NCBI GenBank assembly: GCA_032027045.1
Contig: JAVSMU010000001.1
Coordinates: 2,604,945 to 2,668,944, forward strand
Origin: Truepera sp.
GTDB taxonomy: Bacteria > Deinococcota > Deinococci > Deinococcales > Trueperaceae
Length of the DNA stretch: 64,000 bases
Reading direction: 5' to 3'
Shown here in pieces: positions 43,768 through 54,596 of the stretch. A program made the position numbers and the translations under genes. The notes under the pieces were generated by a model that was not told the DNA's origin, ran no database searches, and saw only the letters and a program-made list of their open reading frames with translations. Position 1 is the stretch's first letter; each line of letters opens with the position of its first letter.

Positions 43768-45053
43768 CTCGCCTCCGCCGCGCCAACCGGCTCGGTCGTC
43801 ACCTGCTCGAGGGCGCGCCCGAAGACGGCGAGCCCGGCGTCGATCTCCGTAGGCCCCACCACCAGTGGCGGGATCCAGCGGACGACCTGGTCAGCGACGC
43901 CGCAGGTGAGGAGGAGGAGCCTCTCCGCCAGGCACGCCTGCTGCACCTGCTTGGCAAGCCCGGGCCCGCCGGCGAACTCCACGCCGACCATGAGCCCGGG
44001 CCCCCGCACGTCGCCTATCACCGGGTAGCGCTGCTGCAGCTCGCGCAGGCCGGCCGTAAGCCGCTCGCCCATGCGCTCGGCGTTGCCGGGAAGGTCCTCC
44101 GCAATCAGCGTGTCGATGGTGGCGCGGGCCGCGGCGAGGGGCACGGTGCTGCCCCCACCGTAGGTGCCGCCGTGCGTGCCGCGCTCCCACTTGGCCATCA
44201 GCTCGGGCCTGGAAGCCACGCCCGAGATCGGCAGGCCGCTACCCAAGCCCTTGGCCATGACGAGCACGTCGGGCACCACGCCCGAGTGCTCGTACGCGAA
44301 GAACCGGCCGGTGCGCCCGAAGCCCGTCTGGACCTCGTCGAACACGAGCAGGATGCCGTGCTCGTCGGCTAGCCGCCTGAGCCCTTGCAGGAAGCGCTTG
44401 GGTGCGGGCACGTAGCCGCCCTCGCCAAGCACGGGCTCGAGCAGGAACGCGGCCGTCTCGTCGGGGGCCGCCTGGGTCTTCAGGATCAGCTCGAGTTCCT
44501 GCAGGCAGAAGTCGACGGCAGTGTCCTCGTCCCAGCCGTAACGGTAGGCGTAGGGGAACGGCGCCACGATCACGCCCGCGGGCAGGGGCTGGTAACGGTG
44601 GCGGTAGACGGTCTTGGAGGTGGTGAGGGCCATGGCCTGGCCCGTCCGCCCGTGGAAGCTGCCCTGGAACGTGATGACGTTCGGTCGCGAGGTAGCGTGC
44701 CGCGCCAGCTTGAGGGCCGCCTCCACCGCCTCGGCGCCGCTGTTCGAGAAGAAGAACGAGCTCAACGTCGGGTGGACCACGGTGGCGAGGGCCTCGGCCA
44801 GCCGCTCGAGGGCGGGGCTGATCGTGATGTTCACCTGCGCGAACAGCAGCTCCTCGGCCTGGCGCTTGATGGCTTCCACCACGCGCGGGTGGGCGTGGCC
44901 CGTGTTCGTGACACCGATGCCCGAGGTGAAGTCCAAGTACTCGGTGCCGGCCGCGTCGTAGAGGTACGCTCCCGAGCCGCGCACGGGGCGTAGCTGGGTA
45001 AGGTGCGACCAGACGGGCGCGAGGTGATCTTGCGCTGCACTCTCTTCGGCCAT
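43764..45053 (-). CDS. Class III aminotransferase (second paralogue)
   Basis: 429 residues from ATG 45053 (GGAG 5 nt before); a GTG at 45068 would add five. Class III PLP fold with SNSGAEAVEAALKLARHAT, GSFHGRTGQAMALTT, EPVLGEGGYVPAP, FDEVQTGFGRTGRFF and Lys in VMAKGLGSGLPISG. Identity with the next aminotransferase is moderate, so they probably handle different amines, for example putrescine or another omega-amine versus GABA. It is translationally coupled to that gene and lies 39 bp after the amine oxidase. Confidence 0.85.
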   Translation of the reverse strand: MAEESAAQDHLAPVWSHLTQLRPVRGSGAYLYDAAGTEYLDFTSGIGVTNTGHAHPRVVEAIKRQAEELLFAQVNITISPALERLAEALATVVHPTLSSFFFSNSGAEAVEAALKLARHATSRPNVITFQGSFHGRTGQAMALTTSKTVYRHRYQPLPAGVIVAPFPYAYRYGWDEDTAVDFCLQELELILKTQAAPDETAAFLLEPVLGEGGYVPAPKRFLQGLRRLADEHGILLVFDEVQTGFGRTGRFFAYEHSGVVPDVLVMAKGLGSGLPISGVASRPELMAKWERGTHGGTYGGGSTVPLAAARATIDTLIAEDLPGNAERMGERLTAGLRELQQRYPVIGDVRGPGLMVGVEFAGGPGLAKQVQQACLAERLLLLTCGVADQVVRWIPPLVVGPTEIDAGLAVFGRALEQVTTEPVGAAEAR

Positions 45054-45091
45054 GTTGGCTCCAATCACTTTCCCCGATGATACGGCGTTGC

Positions 45092-46462
45092 TCAGGCCGG
45101 GTTGAGCGACGCGGCGTTGAGCACCTCGGTCCGCTCGTCGAGCGCCCGCAGTATCTCTGCGGCCGCGCGCTCACCGCTGAGGATGGCGCCCTGCACGGTG
45201 GCGGCGCGCGCCTCCGGCGCGGTGGCCTCGCCGGCCCAGTAGAGCGGCGGGGTGGGCTCGGCCAGCAGCTCGCGGGCGCCGTGATGGCCGGGCCTCACGT
45301 GCGAGTAGCCGCCGCGGGCGAACGGGTCGGTCGTCCAGTCGACGACCACACTTGCCTGGGGCCGCAACCCGGGGCGTCCCAGCTCTCTTCGCAGCGCCTC
45401 GAGCCCACGCTCGAGCGCGTCGGCCTCCCCCAGGCGCACGAGCTCGACTGCGCCGTCTCCGGTCACGAGGGCCGTCCAGACGACGGCCTCGGTGGTCGGG
45501 TGCCCGGCCGAGGGCGACCACCACATGGGCGGGTTGCCGGCGGCGTAAACGGCCGTGATCTCGTCCGGGGTGATGGTGTCGGCGAAGCGGTAGAGGAGCT
45601 TGGCCACGGGCCCCATGCCGAGTCCCGCCAGGGCTCGTTCCTTGCTCTCGGGCAAGGGCGGGTCGAACTCCACGCCTCCCGCCTGGAGGACGCCCAGCGG
45701 CAGGGTGATCAGCGCGGTGTGGGCCCGGTAGACGTGACCCTCGTGATCGTGCACGACGACCCCACCCTGGTTCCATTCGATGCGGGTCACGATGGTGCCC
45801 GTGAAGATCTCCGGGCCGACGCCCAGGGCCTCGACGACGGCACCGTAACCCTCGAGGATGCGGTGGTCCTGCTCGCCATCCGCGAGGTCGCGGTGGAGGC
45901 CCTCCAGGGCGGAGGTCGCGTCGAGGAAGCGCAAGCTCTCGCCGGCGGCGTTGGCGTACATGCGCCTGACGTAGTCGAGGCGCACGTGGTCGAACCCGAG
46001 GCGGCGCAAGTACCCGCCGAACGACTCGTGACGGCGCGGTCGGGATGGCGGCAGGTGCCACGAGCGCGCGACCTCGAGCGCCGGGTCGGCCGCGCGCGCC
46101 TCGAGCATGTTCAGGCGCCGGCCGTCGGCCAGGCGAACCCAGGAGTCCTCCTCCTTCGTCCACCTAACGGTCTCGAGACCGAGGCGCTCCACGTGCTTCC
46201 AGACGATGGAGCGCTCCCCGTGGATGAACTCGGCACCGAGCTCGACCGGGAAGCCGGCGAAGCGGTGGTCGGTGTGTGCCCGCCCACCCAGGCGTTCGCG
46301 GGCCTCGAGGACCATGACCTCCAGCTCTCCGCGTGCGTCCAACAGTGCGCGTGCGGCGCCGAGGCCGGCCATGCCGGCGCCCACCACGAGTACGTCGTAG
46401 ACGTCGACGTCGTGCTCGCTGGGCATGTCGTTGTGCGAGGACCTACGCCCGGTTCCGCTCAT
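45092..46462 (-). CDS. Flavin-dependent amine oxidase (MAO/polyamine-oxidase family)
   Basis: 456 residues. FAD-binding Rossmann motif VVGAGMAGLGAARAL near residue 26, the GG-doublet segment ERLGGRAHT, VELGAEFIHG and the C-terminal LYWAGEATAPEARATVQG (flavin-contacting GE) are all present. It oxidises an amine to an imine/aldehyde with release of peroxide. The family includes putrescine and polyamine oxidases, and the context (PotBC, two omega-aminotransferases, aldehyde dehydrogenase, GNAT) supports a polyamine. Substrate specificity itself is not readable. Confidence 0.87.
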   Translation of the reverse strand: MSGTGRRSSHNDMPSEHDVDVYDVLVVGAGMAGLGAARALLDARGELEVMVLEARERLGGRAHTDHRFAGFPVELGAEFIHGERSIVWKHVERLGLETVRWTKEEDSWVRLADGRRLNMLEARAADPALEVARSWHLPPSRPRRHESFGGYLRRLGFDHVRLDYVRRMYANAAGESLRFLDATSALEGLHRDLADGEQDHRILEGYGAVVEALGVGPEIFTGTIVTRIEWNQGGVVVHDHEGHVYRAHTALITLPLGVLQAGGVEFDPPLPESKERALAGLGMGPVAKLLYRFADTITPDEITAVYAAGNPPMWWSPSAGHPTTEAVVWTALVTGDGAVELVRLGEADALERGLEALRRELGRPGLRPQASVVVDWTTDPFARGGYSHVRPGHHGARELLAEPTPPLYWAGEATAPEARAATVQGAILSGERAAAEILRALDERTEVLNAASLNPA

Positions 46463-46481
46463 TTTCGGTGTCCGTGCTTAC

Positions 46482-47207
46482 TTACCCGGCGTGACCAGGT
46501 GCGTTAAGGGGCCGAACTCGGGCGCCGCTCTTGCCGCGGCCGGCGCGGCGCTCGGCGGGGCGCCTGGGTTCGTGGACCAGTAGGACGGCGGAGTTGCCGG
46601 CGCGCCACTCGGGGTAGTAGCCCTCGATCACGCTGCGGCCCTCCAGGCCCCGGTGCAGTTGCATGGTGACGGTCGGGTCCTTGATCTTGCCGCTGATCAC
46701 GCGCTGACCGTACTCGCGGGGCGTGAACGTCTCGCGGTAACGGTGGTAGCCCATCAACATGCCGCCCGCGTACCAACCGCGGAGCCCGATGGCGTCGACG
46801 AGCGCGAGGCGCGCCTTGTAGAGCGCCGTGGCCACGCCGCGCCGCTGATAGTCGGGGTGCACGGCGATCTCGACGCCGTACAACCACTCGCCTTCCGGGT
46901 CGTGGTTGCGCAGGCCGAACGAGCCGATGACGTCGTACCAGGGCAGCGGACTCTCGTCGGGCGAGCGCCCCGTGCGCATGGTGGTCGCCATGCCTATGAC
47001 TTTCTCGTTACCATCCTCGTAGGTGATGGCCACGAACTGTCCCTCGGGGAAGCGGTCGAGTTGTTCGGCCACCGCCTCGGGGTTGATGCAGTGCACGTAG
47101 CGATCCGTCGGGTAGCCGTTGGCAAGCCGCACGACGTCGTAGACGCCATGACCATGCCTCAACTCCGTGTTGACGACGGCGAAATCCAGTGCTTCTGTGC
47201 CTTCCAT
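46482..47207 (-). CDS. GNAT-family N-acetyltransferase
   Basis: 241 residues. The acetyl-CoA binding motif A is EIAVHPDYQRRGVATALYKAR (about 112-132). The rest aligns with a second GNAT at 60863-61543 (shared FPEGxFVAI, NHDPxGxWxYG, HPDYxxRG, GxYxRYRE and IxGxIxDPT), so the two are paralogues. A polyamine or amino-acid substrate is suggested by the neighbouring amine oxidase. The C-terminal 30 residues are Arg-rich and probably disordered. Confidence 0.82.
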   Translation of the reverse strand: MEGTEALDFAVVNTELRHGHGVYDVVRLANGYPTDRYVHCINPEAVAEQLDRFPEGQFVAITYEDGNEKVIGMATTMRTGRSPDESPLPWYDVIGSFGLRNHDPEGEWLYGVEIAVHPDYQRRGVATALYKARLALVDAIGLRGWYAGGMLMGYHRYRETFTPREYGQRVISGKIKDPTVTMQLHRGLEGRSVIEGYYPEWRAGNSAVLLVHEPRRPAERRAGRGKSGARVRPLNAPGHAG

Positions 47208-47614
47208 AACGTCGCTTCAATACAACGCCTGGTGAGGTATATGAGCCCGTAAAAGGGGGAAACTGAAACGATTAGGGAAGGGTTACTGTACGGCCCCTGA
47301 CCGGAAGAGCTTCTCCACAACCTTTACGCGAGAGCGTTCGCATCCCGAGACCATCTTCGATGGCTCATTCAGTCTCACTCACACTATAGGGTTGTCTTGA
47401 AGTTTCTCACTCTCCTTCTTACTCGTTTGCAAGGACTCTAGCACGGACCCGAGTGGTGGCCGAGTGACCGAGCGCACAAACGCCGTTCCCGGCGCGAAGC
47501 GGCGGGGCTTGACAGAGGGTCTGAACTAGGCATGCGTCGGGCCCGAGAAGCGGCCGGTCAGAGGTGGCCAGAGCGACACGGGCGGCATTCGGGGCGCCCC
47601 GACGACACCGGCAG
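47208..47614. other. Gap with probable 5' leader of the amine-catabolic operon
   Basis: No gene is supported. On the minus strand a TATAGT box (forward 47393-47398) would start a leader of about 175 nt for the GNAT-oxidase-aminotransferase genes. The leader contains several short stems (CCATC-GAA-GATGG inside GAGAC...GTCTC, GGAGAAGCTCTTCC). No known riboswitch consensus was recognised. The part above 47400 shows nothing further. Confidence 0.4.
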
Positions 47615-47803
47615 CTAGCGTTGGCCCCGCTGTGTGTTCCGCCGCATAAGCCCGAGCCTCGAGCCCACCAGCAAGAAGACGGCCAAGAGCGCGTACCGGC
47701 AGACATTCGCCCACAATGGCCACGCGGCCAGCAGGTAGCCGCTCAGCCAGGTTAGCGACCCGAACACGAGGACCAATATGGCCCATGCAAGCAACGTACG
47801 CAC
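47615..47803 (-). CDS. Small two-helix membrane protein
   Basis: 62 residues with two hydrophobic segments (about 2-22 and 27-47) and a basic C-terminus (RLGLMRRNTQRGQR). Start taken at GTG 47803 because a TATGGT box ends 6 nt before it, matching other leaderless genes here; a GTG at 47827 would add eight residues. No family is recognised. It diverges from the potB leader region. Confidence 0.5.
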   Translation of the reverse strand: MRTLLAWAILVLVFGSLTWLSGYLLAAWPLWANVCRYALLAVFLLVGSRLGLMRRNTQRGQR

Positions 47804-47809
47804 GCCTCG

Positions 47810-47815
47810 ACCATA
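47810..47815 (-). promoter_or_regulatory. -10 box, leaderless start of small membrane protein
   Basis: TATGGT on the minus strand ends 6 nt before GTG 47803. Confidence 0.35.
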
Positions 47816-47834
47816 GCCCGAGTTCACTGCAGGC

Positions 47835-47879
47835 TTGGTGCCCGCGGCATTGGTGCCCGCAGCATTGGTACCCGCGGCC
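47835..47879 (+). repeat. 15-bp tandem repeat, three units
   Basis: TTGGTGCCCGCGGCA, TTGGTGCCCGCAGCA and TTGGTACCCGCGGCC in direct succession in the spacer upstream of potB. Confidence 0.8.
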
Positions 47880-47912
47880 CACTACCCGGTTCCCAAGCCG
47901 CGCCGCCGAGGT

Positions 47913-47918
47913 TAGACT
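47913..47918 (+). promoter_or_regulatory. -10 box of the potB operon
   Basis: TAGACT ends 7 nt before ATG 47926 of a short leader ORF. No ribosome site is seen before either that ATG or the potB GTG. Confidence 0.5.
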
Positions 47919-47925
47919 TTCCCGG

Positions 47926-47967
47926 ATGCAACAGGCCGGGACCCCCCGCTGCGGCGGCCCCTCGTGA
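47926..47967 (+). CDS. 13-codon leader ORF overlapping potB
   Basis: ATG 47926 opens a 13-residue frame (MQQAGTPRCGGPS) whose TGA overlaps the potB GTG by two bases. Its ATG lies where transcription should start, so it can be translated as a leaderless ORF, whereas potB has no ribosome site of its own. Translation of potB may therefore depend on termination and restart here. Coding status is inferred from architecture only. Confidence 0.4.
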   Translation: MQQAGTPRCGGPS

Positions 47968-48821
47968 CGCGCGGAAAGGTGCATGGCGACAGGGCGCGCG
48001 CCTACGTCATGGCGCTGCCGGCCACCTTCTGGCTCGTGGTCTTCTTCCTGGTGCCACTCGTGTTCGTGGCGGTGGCCTCGTTCATGTCTCGTGGGCTGGG
48101 CGGTCAGCCCGTGTCGCCCGCCACCCTCGCCCAGTACGAGCGGACTTTCACGGTGTTCGGGCCCGTCTTGTGGCGCAGCGTCGGGGTGTCGCTAATCGCC
48201 ACGTTCATCAGCCTGGTCATCGGCTACCCCCTGGCGTTCTTCATCAGCCGGCGCCGCTCGCCGGCCACGCGCATGATGCTGCTCTTCCTCGTCATGCTGC
48301 CGTTCTGGACGAACTTCCTCGTGCGCACCTACGCGCTCATCACGATCTTGCAGCGCGACGGCCTCCTGAACGGGCTCTTCCAGGGCCTCGGCCTGATTAG
48401 TGAGCCGCTTCAGATGCTGTTCACGCCCGGAGCCGTCATGGTGGGGCTCGTCTACGGCTACCTGCCGTTCATGATCCTGCCCATCTACGCCTCGGTCGAG
48501 GCGCTCGACCGGCGCTACGTGGAGGCCGCCAACGACCTGGGCGCCAACGACTGGACGTCCTTCTGGCGCGTGATCTTCCCGCTTACCCTGCCCGGCGTGG
48601 TCGCGGGCTGCATCCTCGTGTTCATCCCGGCCATCGGGGCCTACATCACCCCGGACCTCATGGGCGGCACCCGCGGCCTCATGATCGGCAACCTCATCCA
48701 GAGCCAGTTCGGCGGCCGCGGCAACGTCCCGCTGGGCAGCGCCATCTCGATGGTCCTGCTGGCGATGGTGTTCGTGGGCGTCCTCGTCTACACCCGCTGG
48801 GGGCAGAGGGAGGACACGTGA
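47964..48821 (+). CDS. potB: Spermidine/putrescine ABC transporter permease PotB
   Basis: 285 residues, six predicted membrane helices, with the PotB-type stretch LPFWTNFLVRTYALITIL and the EAA loop VEAANDLGANDWTSFWRVIFP, as well as PAIGAYITPDLMGG. It forms the channel with PotC; the binding protein PotD is not in the window and the likely ATPase PotA is 14 kb away at 62746-63873. Start GTG 47964 lacks a ribosome site. Its stop overlaps potC (GTGA). Confidence 0.9.
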   Translation: MTRGKVHGDRARAYVMALPATFWLVVFFLVPLVFVAVASFMSRGLGGQPVSPATLAQYERTFTVFGPVLWRSVGVSLIATFISLVIGYPLAFFISRRRSPATRMMLLFLVMLPFWTNFLVRTYALITILQRDGLLNGLFQGLGLISEPLQMLFTPGAVMVGLVYGYLPFMILPIYASVEALDRRYVEAANDLGANDWTSFWRVIFPLTLPGVVAGCILVFIPAIGAYITPDLMGGTRGLMIGNLIQSQFGGRGNVPLGSAISMVLLAMVFVGVLVYTRWGQREDT

Positions 48822-49750
48822 CCACGCCCAGGACGAGCCTCGAGCCCCGGCAGGTGGCGGTGAGCCGCGGCAAGATCCGGCGCGACCTGAGCGTTCGCCG
48901 CGCCGGGCGCTTCGGCATGTGGCTCAGCCCGTTCGTCGTCTACCTGTTCCTCTGGGTTCCCATCCTCGTGCTCATCGTGTTCAGCTTCAACGACGGCAAC
49001 TCCGTGAGCACCTGGCGCGGCTTCACCACGCGCTGGTACCAGAACATCTTCGCCGGCACCATCTCGGCCGGCACCGAGGCGGCCCGCTTCCAGACGGAAC
49101 TGCTCCTCAAGGCCGTGCGGAACTCGCTGATGGTCGCAGGCATCGCCACCTTGGTGAGCACCTCCTTCGGCACCATGCTCGCCCTCTCGCTGGCGCGCGG
49201 GAGGTTCTGGGGGCGCAAGACCCTCGACACCCTCTTCTACCTGCCCGTGGTCATCCCCGACATCACCCAAGGTATCGCCCTCGCCGTGTTCTTCAAGATC
49301 GTCTTCGAGACCGTGCAGGGCCTGCTGGGCGTGCGCCTCGTTTCCGGGTTCGGCACCATCGTCATCGCGCACGTGGCCTTCAACATCAGCTACGTGACCA
49401 TCGTAGTGAGGGCCCGCCTGGCGGGCATGGATCCGCGCCTCGAGGAGGCCGGGCGCGACCTGGGCGCCAACCACTGGCAGACCTTCTGGCGCATCACGTT
49501 CCCCAACCTGCTGCCCGGCGTGCTGGCGGGAGCGCTACTCGCGTTCACGCTCTCGCTCGACGACTTCGTCATCACGTTCTTCAACTCGGGGGTCGGCACC
49601 ACCACCCTGCCGCTCTTCGTGTACGGCATGCTCAAGCAGCGCGTGCCGCCCGAGATCAACGCCATCTCGACGCTGATGATCCTCGCCTCCATCGTGCTGG
49701 TGGGCGGTTCGCTTATCCTGCAGCGGATGGGCAACCGCGAGAAGGCCTGA
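48818..49750 (+). CDS. potC: Spermidine/putrescine ABC transporter permease PotC
   Basis: 310 residues from GTG 48818, overlapping the potB stop. PotC-type permease with FSFNDGNSVSTWRGFTTRWY, PVVIPDITQGIAL, EAA loop EEAGRDLGANHWQTFWRITFP and SLDDFVITFFNSGVGTTTLP, all characteristic. An N-terminal extension of about 25 residues is basic. It is followed 15 bp later by the CoA-transferase gene. Confidence 0.92.
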   Translation: MTTPRTSLEPRQVAVSRGKIRRDLSVRRAGRFGMWLSPFVVYLFLWVPILVLIVFSFNDGNSVSTWRGFTTRWYQNIFAGTISAGTEAARFQTELLLKAVRNSLMVAGIATLVSTSFGTMLALSLARGRFWGRKTLDTLFYLPVVIPDITQGIALAVFFKIVFETVQGLLGVRLVSGFGTIVIAHVAFNISYVTIVVRARLAGMDPRLEEAGRDLGANHWQTFWRITFPNLLPGVLAGALLAFTLSLDDFVITFFNSGVGTTTLPLFVYGMLKQRVPPEINAISTLMILASIVLVGGSLILQRMGNREKA

Positions 49751-49765
49751 CAGAAGGAGAACCGC

Positions 49766-51037
49766 ATGAAGCTCGTTTCCGCGCCCGAGGCCGTCCGGGT
49801 CGTCCGGTCCGGCGACAGGGTGTACATCCACAGCGTCGCCGCCGCACCGCGGGCGCTGATCACGGCCCTGGCGGGGCGCGCTGGGGAACTGCGTGACGTC
49901 GAGATCGTCCAACTCCACACGGAGGGCCCCGCCCCGTACGCCGCCCCCGAGTTGGCCGCCTCCTTCCGCGTCAACGCCCTGTTCGTCGGCAAGAACGTGC
50001 GCGACGCCGTGGCGCGCGGGCAGGGCGACTACGTGCCGATCTTCTTGAGCGAGGTGCCGGCCCTCTTCCGCTCCCGCGCAATGCCGCTCGACGTGGCGCT
50101 CATCACCGTCACCCCGCCCGACAAGCACGGTTACTGCTCGCTGGGTGTGTCCGTGGACGCGTCCAGGGCGGCGGCCCAGTCGGCCCGCTACGTCGTGGCG
50201 CAGGTGAACGCCAACATGCCGCGTTCCCATGGGGACGGCCTCATCCACGTTAAGGACATCGACCTGGCGGTCGAGCAGGCGGACCCCATCCCGGAAGTGG
50301 GGCGGCCCGCCCTCGGCGAGCTCGAGCTGACGATCGGCGCATACGTCGCCGGCTTGGTGGAGGACGGAGCGACGCTCCAGCTGGGCATCGGGGCCATCCC
50401 CGAGGCCGTGCTGGCGGCGCTTGCCGGTCACGTCGACCTGGGCGTGCACACGGAGATGTTCTCCGACGGCGTCGTCGACTTGGTCGAGCAGGGCGTGATA
50501 ACCGGCGCGCGCAAGCGCAGCCACCCGGGCAAGGTGGTGGCGAGCTTCGTCATGGGCTCGCGCCGGCTGTACGACTTCATCGACGACAACCCGGCCGTGC
50601 TGCTGCTGGACGTGGCCTACACGAACGATACGGCCGTCATCCGCCGCAACCCGGCCGTTACGGCCATCAACTCGGCGCTCGAGATCGACCTCACGGGCCA
50701 GGTGTGCGCCGACTCCCTGGGCACCCACCAGTACTCGGGCGTGGGCGGGCAGATGGACTTCATCCGCGGCGCGGCGCTCTCCGAGAGGGGCAAGCCGATC
50801 ATCGTGCTGCCGTCAACGACGAAGCGGGGCGAGAGCCGCATCGTGCCGTACCTCAAGCAAGGCGCGGGCGTCGTCACCACCCGGGCACATGTGAACTACG
50901 TGGTCACCGAGCACGGCGTGGCGTCGTTGCACGGCAAGAACCTCCGGCAGCGGGCGCGTGCCCTCGTCGGGATAGCGCACCCCGATCACCGGGACGCGCT
51001 CGAGCAGTCTGCCTGGGAGAGGTTCCGCCGCGCCTAG
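49766..51037 (+). CDS. Acetyl-CoA hydrolase/4-hydroxybutyrate CoA-transferase family
   Basis: 423 residues, AGAAGGAG before ATG 49766. Two-domain family I CoA-transferase (Cat1/AbfT type): GDRVYIHSVAAAP, HTEGPAPY, TPPDKHGYCSLGVSVD, LQLGIGAIPEAV, HTEMFSDGVVDLVEQG with the expected catalytic Glu, and GVGGQMDFIRGA. It exchanges CoA between acetyl-CoA and a short acid. Being in the potBC operon, 4-hydroxybutyrate (or succinate) from putrescine/GABA breakdown is a reasonable substrate, not proved. Confidence 0.88.
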   Translation: MKLVSAPEAVRVVRSGDRVYIHSVAAAPRALITALAGRAGELRDVEIVQLHTEGPAPYAAPELAASFRVNALFVGKNVRDAVARGQGDYVPIFLSEVPALFRSRAMPLDVALITVTPPDKHGYCSLGVSVDASRAAAQSARYVVAQVNANMPRSHGDGLIHVKDIDLAVEQADPIPEVGRPALGELELTIGAYVAGLVEDGATLQLGIGAIPEAVLAALAGHVDLGVHTEMFSDGVVDLVEQGVITGARKRSHPGKVVASFVMGSRRLYDFIDDNPAVLLLDVAYTNDTAVIRRNPAVTAINSALEIDLTGQVCADSLGTHQYSGVGGQMDFIRGAALSERGKPIIVLPSTTKRGESRIVPYLKQGAGVVTTRAHVNYVVTEHGVASLHGKNLRQRARALVGIAHPDHRDALEQSAWERFRRA

Positions 51038-51115
51038 GCGTTCTCGACTGCACCCGTGCCTGGAGATACGCCTGGCCATTTTCGGGCGAGCCCGCCCGCC
51101 AGCGCACCAACGGGC

Positions 51116-53467
<2,352 letters not shown>

Positions 53468-53474
53468 GGCGAGT

Positions 53475-53480
53475 ATTTTA
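53475..53480 (-). promoter_or_regulatory. -10 box, leaderless start of uvrA2
   Basis: TAAAAT on the minus strand ends 7 nt before GTG 53467 without a ribosome site. Confidence 0.45.
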
Positions 53481-53503
53481 CGCCTCGGAGCGGGTCCTCA
53501 CTG

Positions 53504-53614
53504 CTGGTCAACACCGCACCTGGTCAACGCCGCTCCTGGTCGACACCGCACCTGGTCAACGCCGTTCCTGGTCAACACCGCACCCGCTCAACGCCGCTCC
53601 TGCTCAACGCCGCC
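53504..53614. repeat. 16-bp tandem repeat, seven units
   Basis: Seven direct units alternating CTGGTCAACACCGCAC and CTGGTCAACGCCGCTC (32-bp higher-order unit), with the last two degenerate. They fill the spacer between the rbs-linked epimerase and uvrA2 and run over the epimerase stop codon. Confidence 0.9.
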
Positions 53615-54596
53615 GCCACTCTCGCAGCAACTCGGCCTCGCGGTCCGCGCTCATGCCCACCTTCAGCGCCGGATCGCCCCGCTCCGCCTGCCACTGAAGC
53701 GTGTCTCTCACGGTCTCTTCGAGCGGCCGGTCGCGCAGGCCTTGGCCGTGGGCCCTCGAGCCGTCGACCTTGAACAGGTTGCCCTCGGCGCCCGGCAACC
53801 AGAAGGGCAGGTCCGCGAAGGGCCTCACACCTTGCCCCAACAAGAACTCATCGCTCACCCAGGTGAGGCTCGCGTCGGCGCCGCTCACGCGCCTAGCGAC
53901 GTTAAGCAGCTCGCCCATGGTGAACCGGCCCGCCTCGCACACCGCGTTGTAGGTACCGGCAACACCGCGCTCGATCGCCCCGACCATGAAGTCGGCCAGG
54001 TCGCGGGCGTCGATCCACTGCAGCGCCAGTTCGGGGCCGCTTGGCGCCAACACCTCGCCGCCGCGCGCCACGCGCACGGGCCAGTAGGTGAAGCGGTCGG
54101 TCGGGTCGTCGGGGCCAACCACGATCCCGGGCCTCACGACCAGACGGCTGCTGGCCGGGTAGACGCCGGCAAGCGCCTCCTCGCACAAGACCTTGAGGCC
54201 GCCGTAGGTGGTCCCGTCGACGACCTCGGTGGCCGGGTCCTCGAGGCGTAGGAGCCCGGAGTCCTCGTTCAGGCCCGCCGTGTCCTGGTCGGCGTAGACG
54301 CTGATGGTGGAGATGAAGAGGTAACGGCCGACGCCGGCCACGAGCAGTTCCGCCGCCTCGCGGACCTGGCGCGGCACGTAGGCGCTCGTGTCGACCACCA
54401 CGTCCCAGGTGCGGCCTTCGAGCTTCGCCAGGTCGGTGTTGCGGTCGCCCACTATCTGCTCCGCCACGCCCGCCGGCGCCGGCTTCGAGCCGCGGTTGAA
54501 GAGCGTTACCTCGTGGCCGCGCTCGAGTGCCTTGACGACGAAGTGCTTGCCGATGAACTGGGTGCCGCCGATCACGAGCACGCTTAGGGGCGCCAT
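53604..54596 (-). CDS. NAD-dependent epimerase/dehydratase (extended SDR)
   Basis: 330 residues. Rossmann motif VIGGTQFIGKHFV at the N-terminus, VVVDTSAYVPRQV, FISTISVYAD and the active-site-like TYGGLK (Tyr-x3-Lys) place it in extended SDRs. Substrate is probably a nucleotide sugar or sugar. ATG 54596 overlaps the rbsD stop by one base, making it the last gene of the ribose operon; a role in ribose or related sugar metabolism is inferred from that. Confidence 0.85.
   Translation of the reverse strand: MAPLSVLVIGGTQFIGKHFVVKALERGHEVTLFNRGSKPAPAGVAEQIVGDRNTDLAKLEGRTWDVVVDTSAYVPRQVREAAELLVAGVGRYLFISTISVYADQDTAGLNEDSGLLRLEDPATEVVDGTTYGGLKVLCEEALAGVYPASSRLVVRPGIVVGPDDPTDRFTYWPVRVARGGEVLAPSGPELALQWIDARDLADFMVGAIERGVAGTYNAVCEAGRFTMGELLNVARRVSGADASLTWVSDEFLLGQGVRPFADLPFWLPGAEGNLFKVDGSRAHGQGLRDRPLEETVRDTLQWQAERGDPALKVGMSADREAELLREWRRR

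Noticed and set aside
47208..47614. tRNA or known riboswitch in the gap
   Set aside because: No cloverleaf and no recognised riboswitch consensus was found by eye.
53504..53614. CRISPR array
   Set aside because: Units abut directly without unique spacers and no cas gene is in the window; the same holds for the array at 1898-2010.
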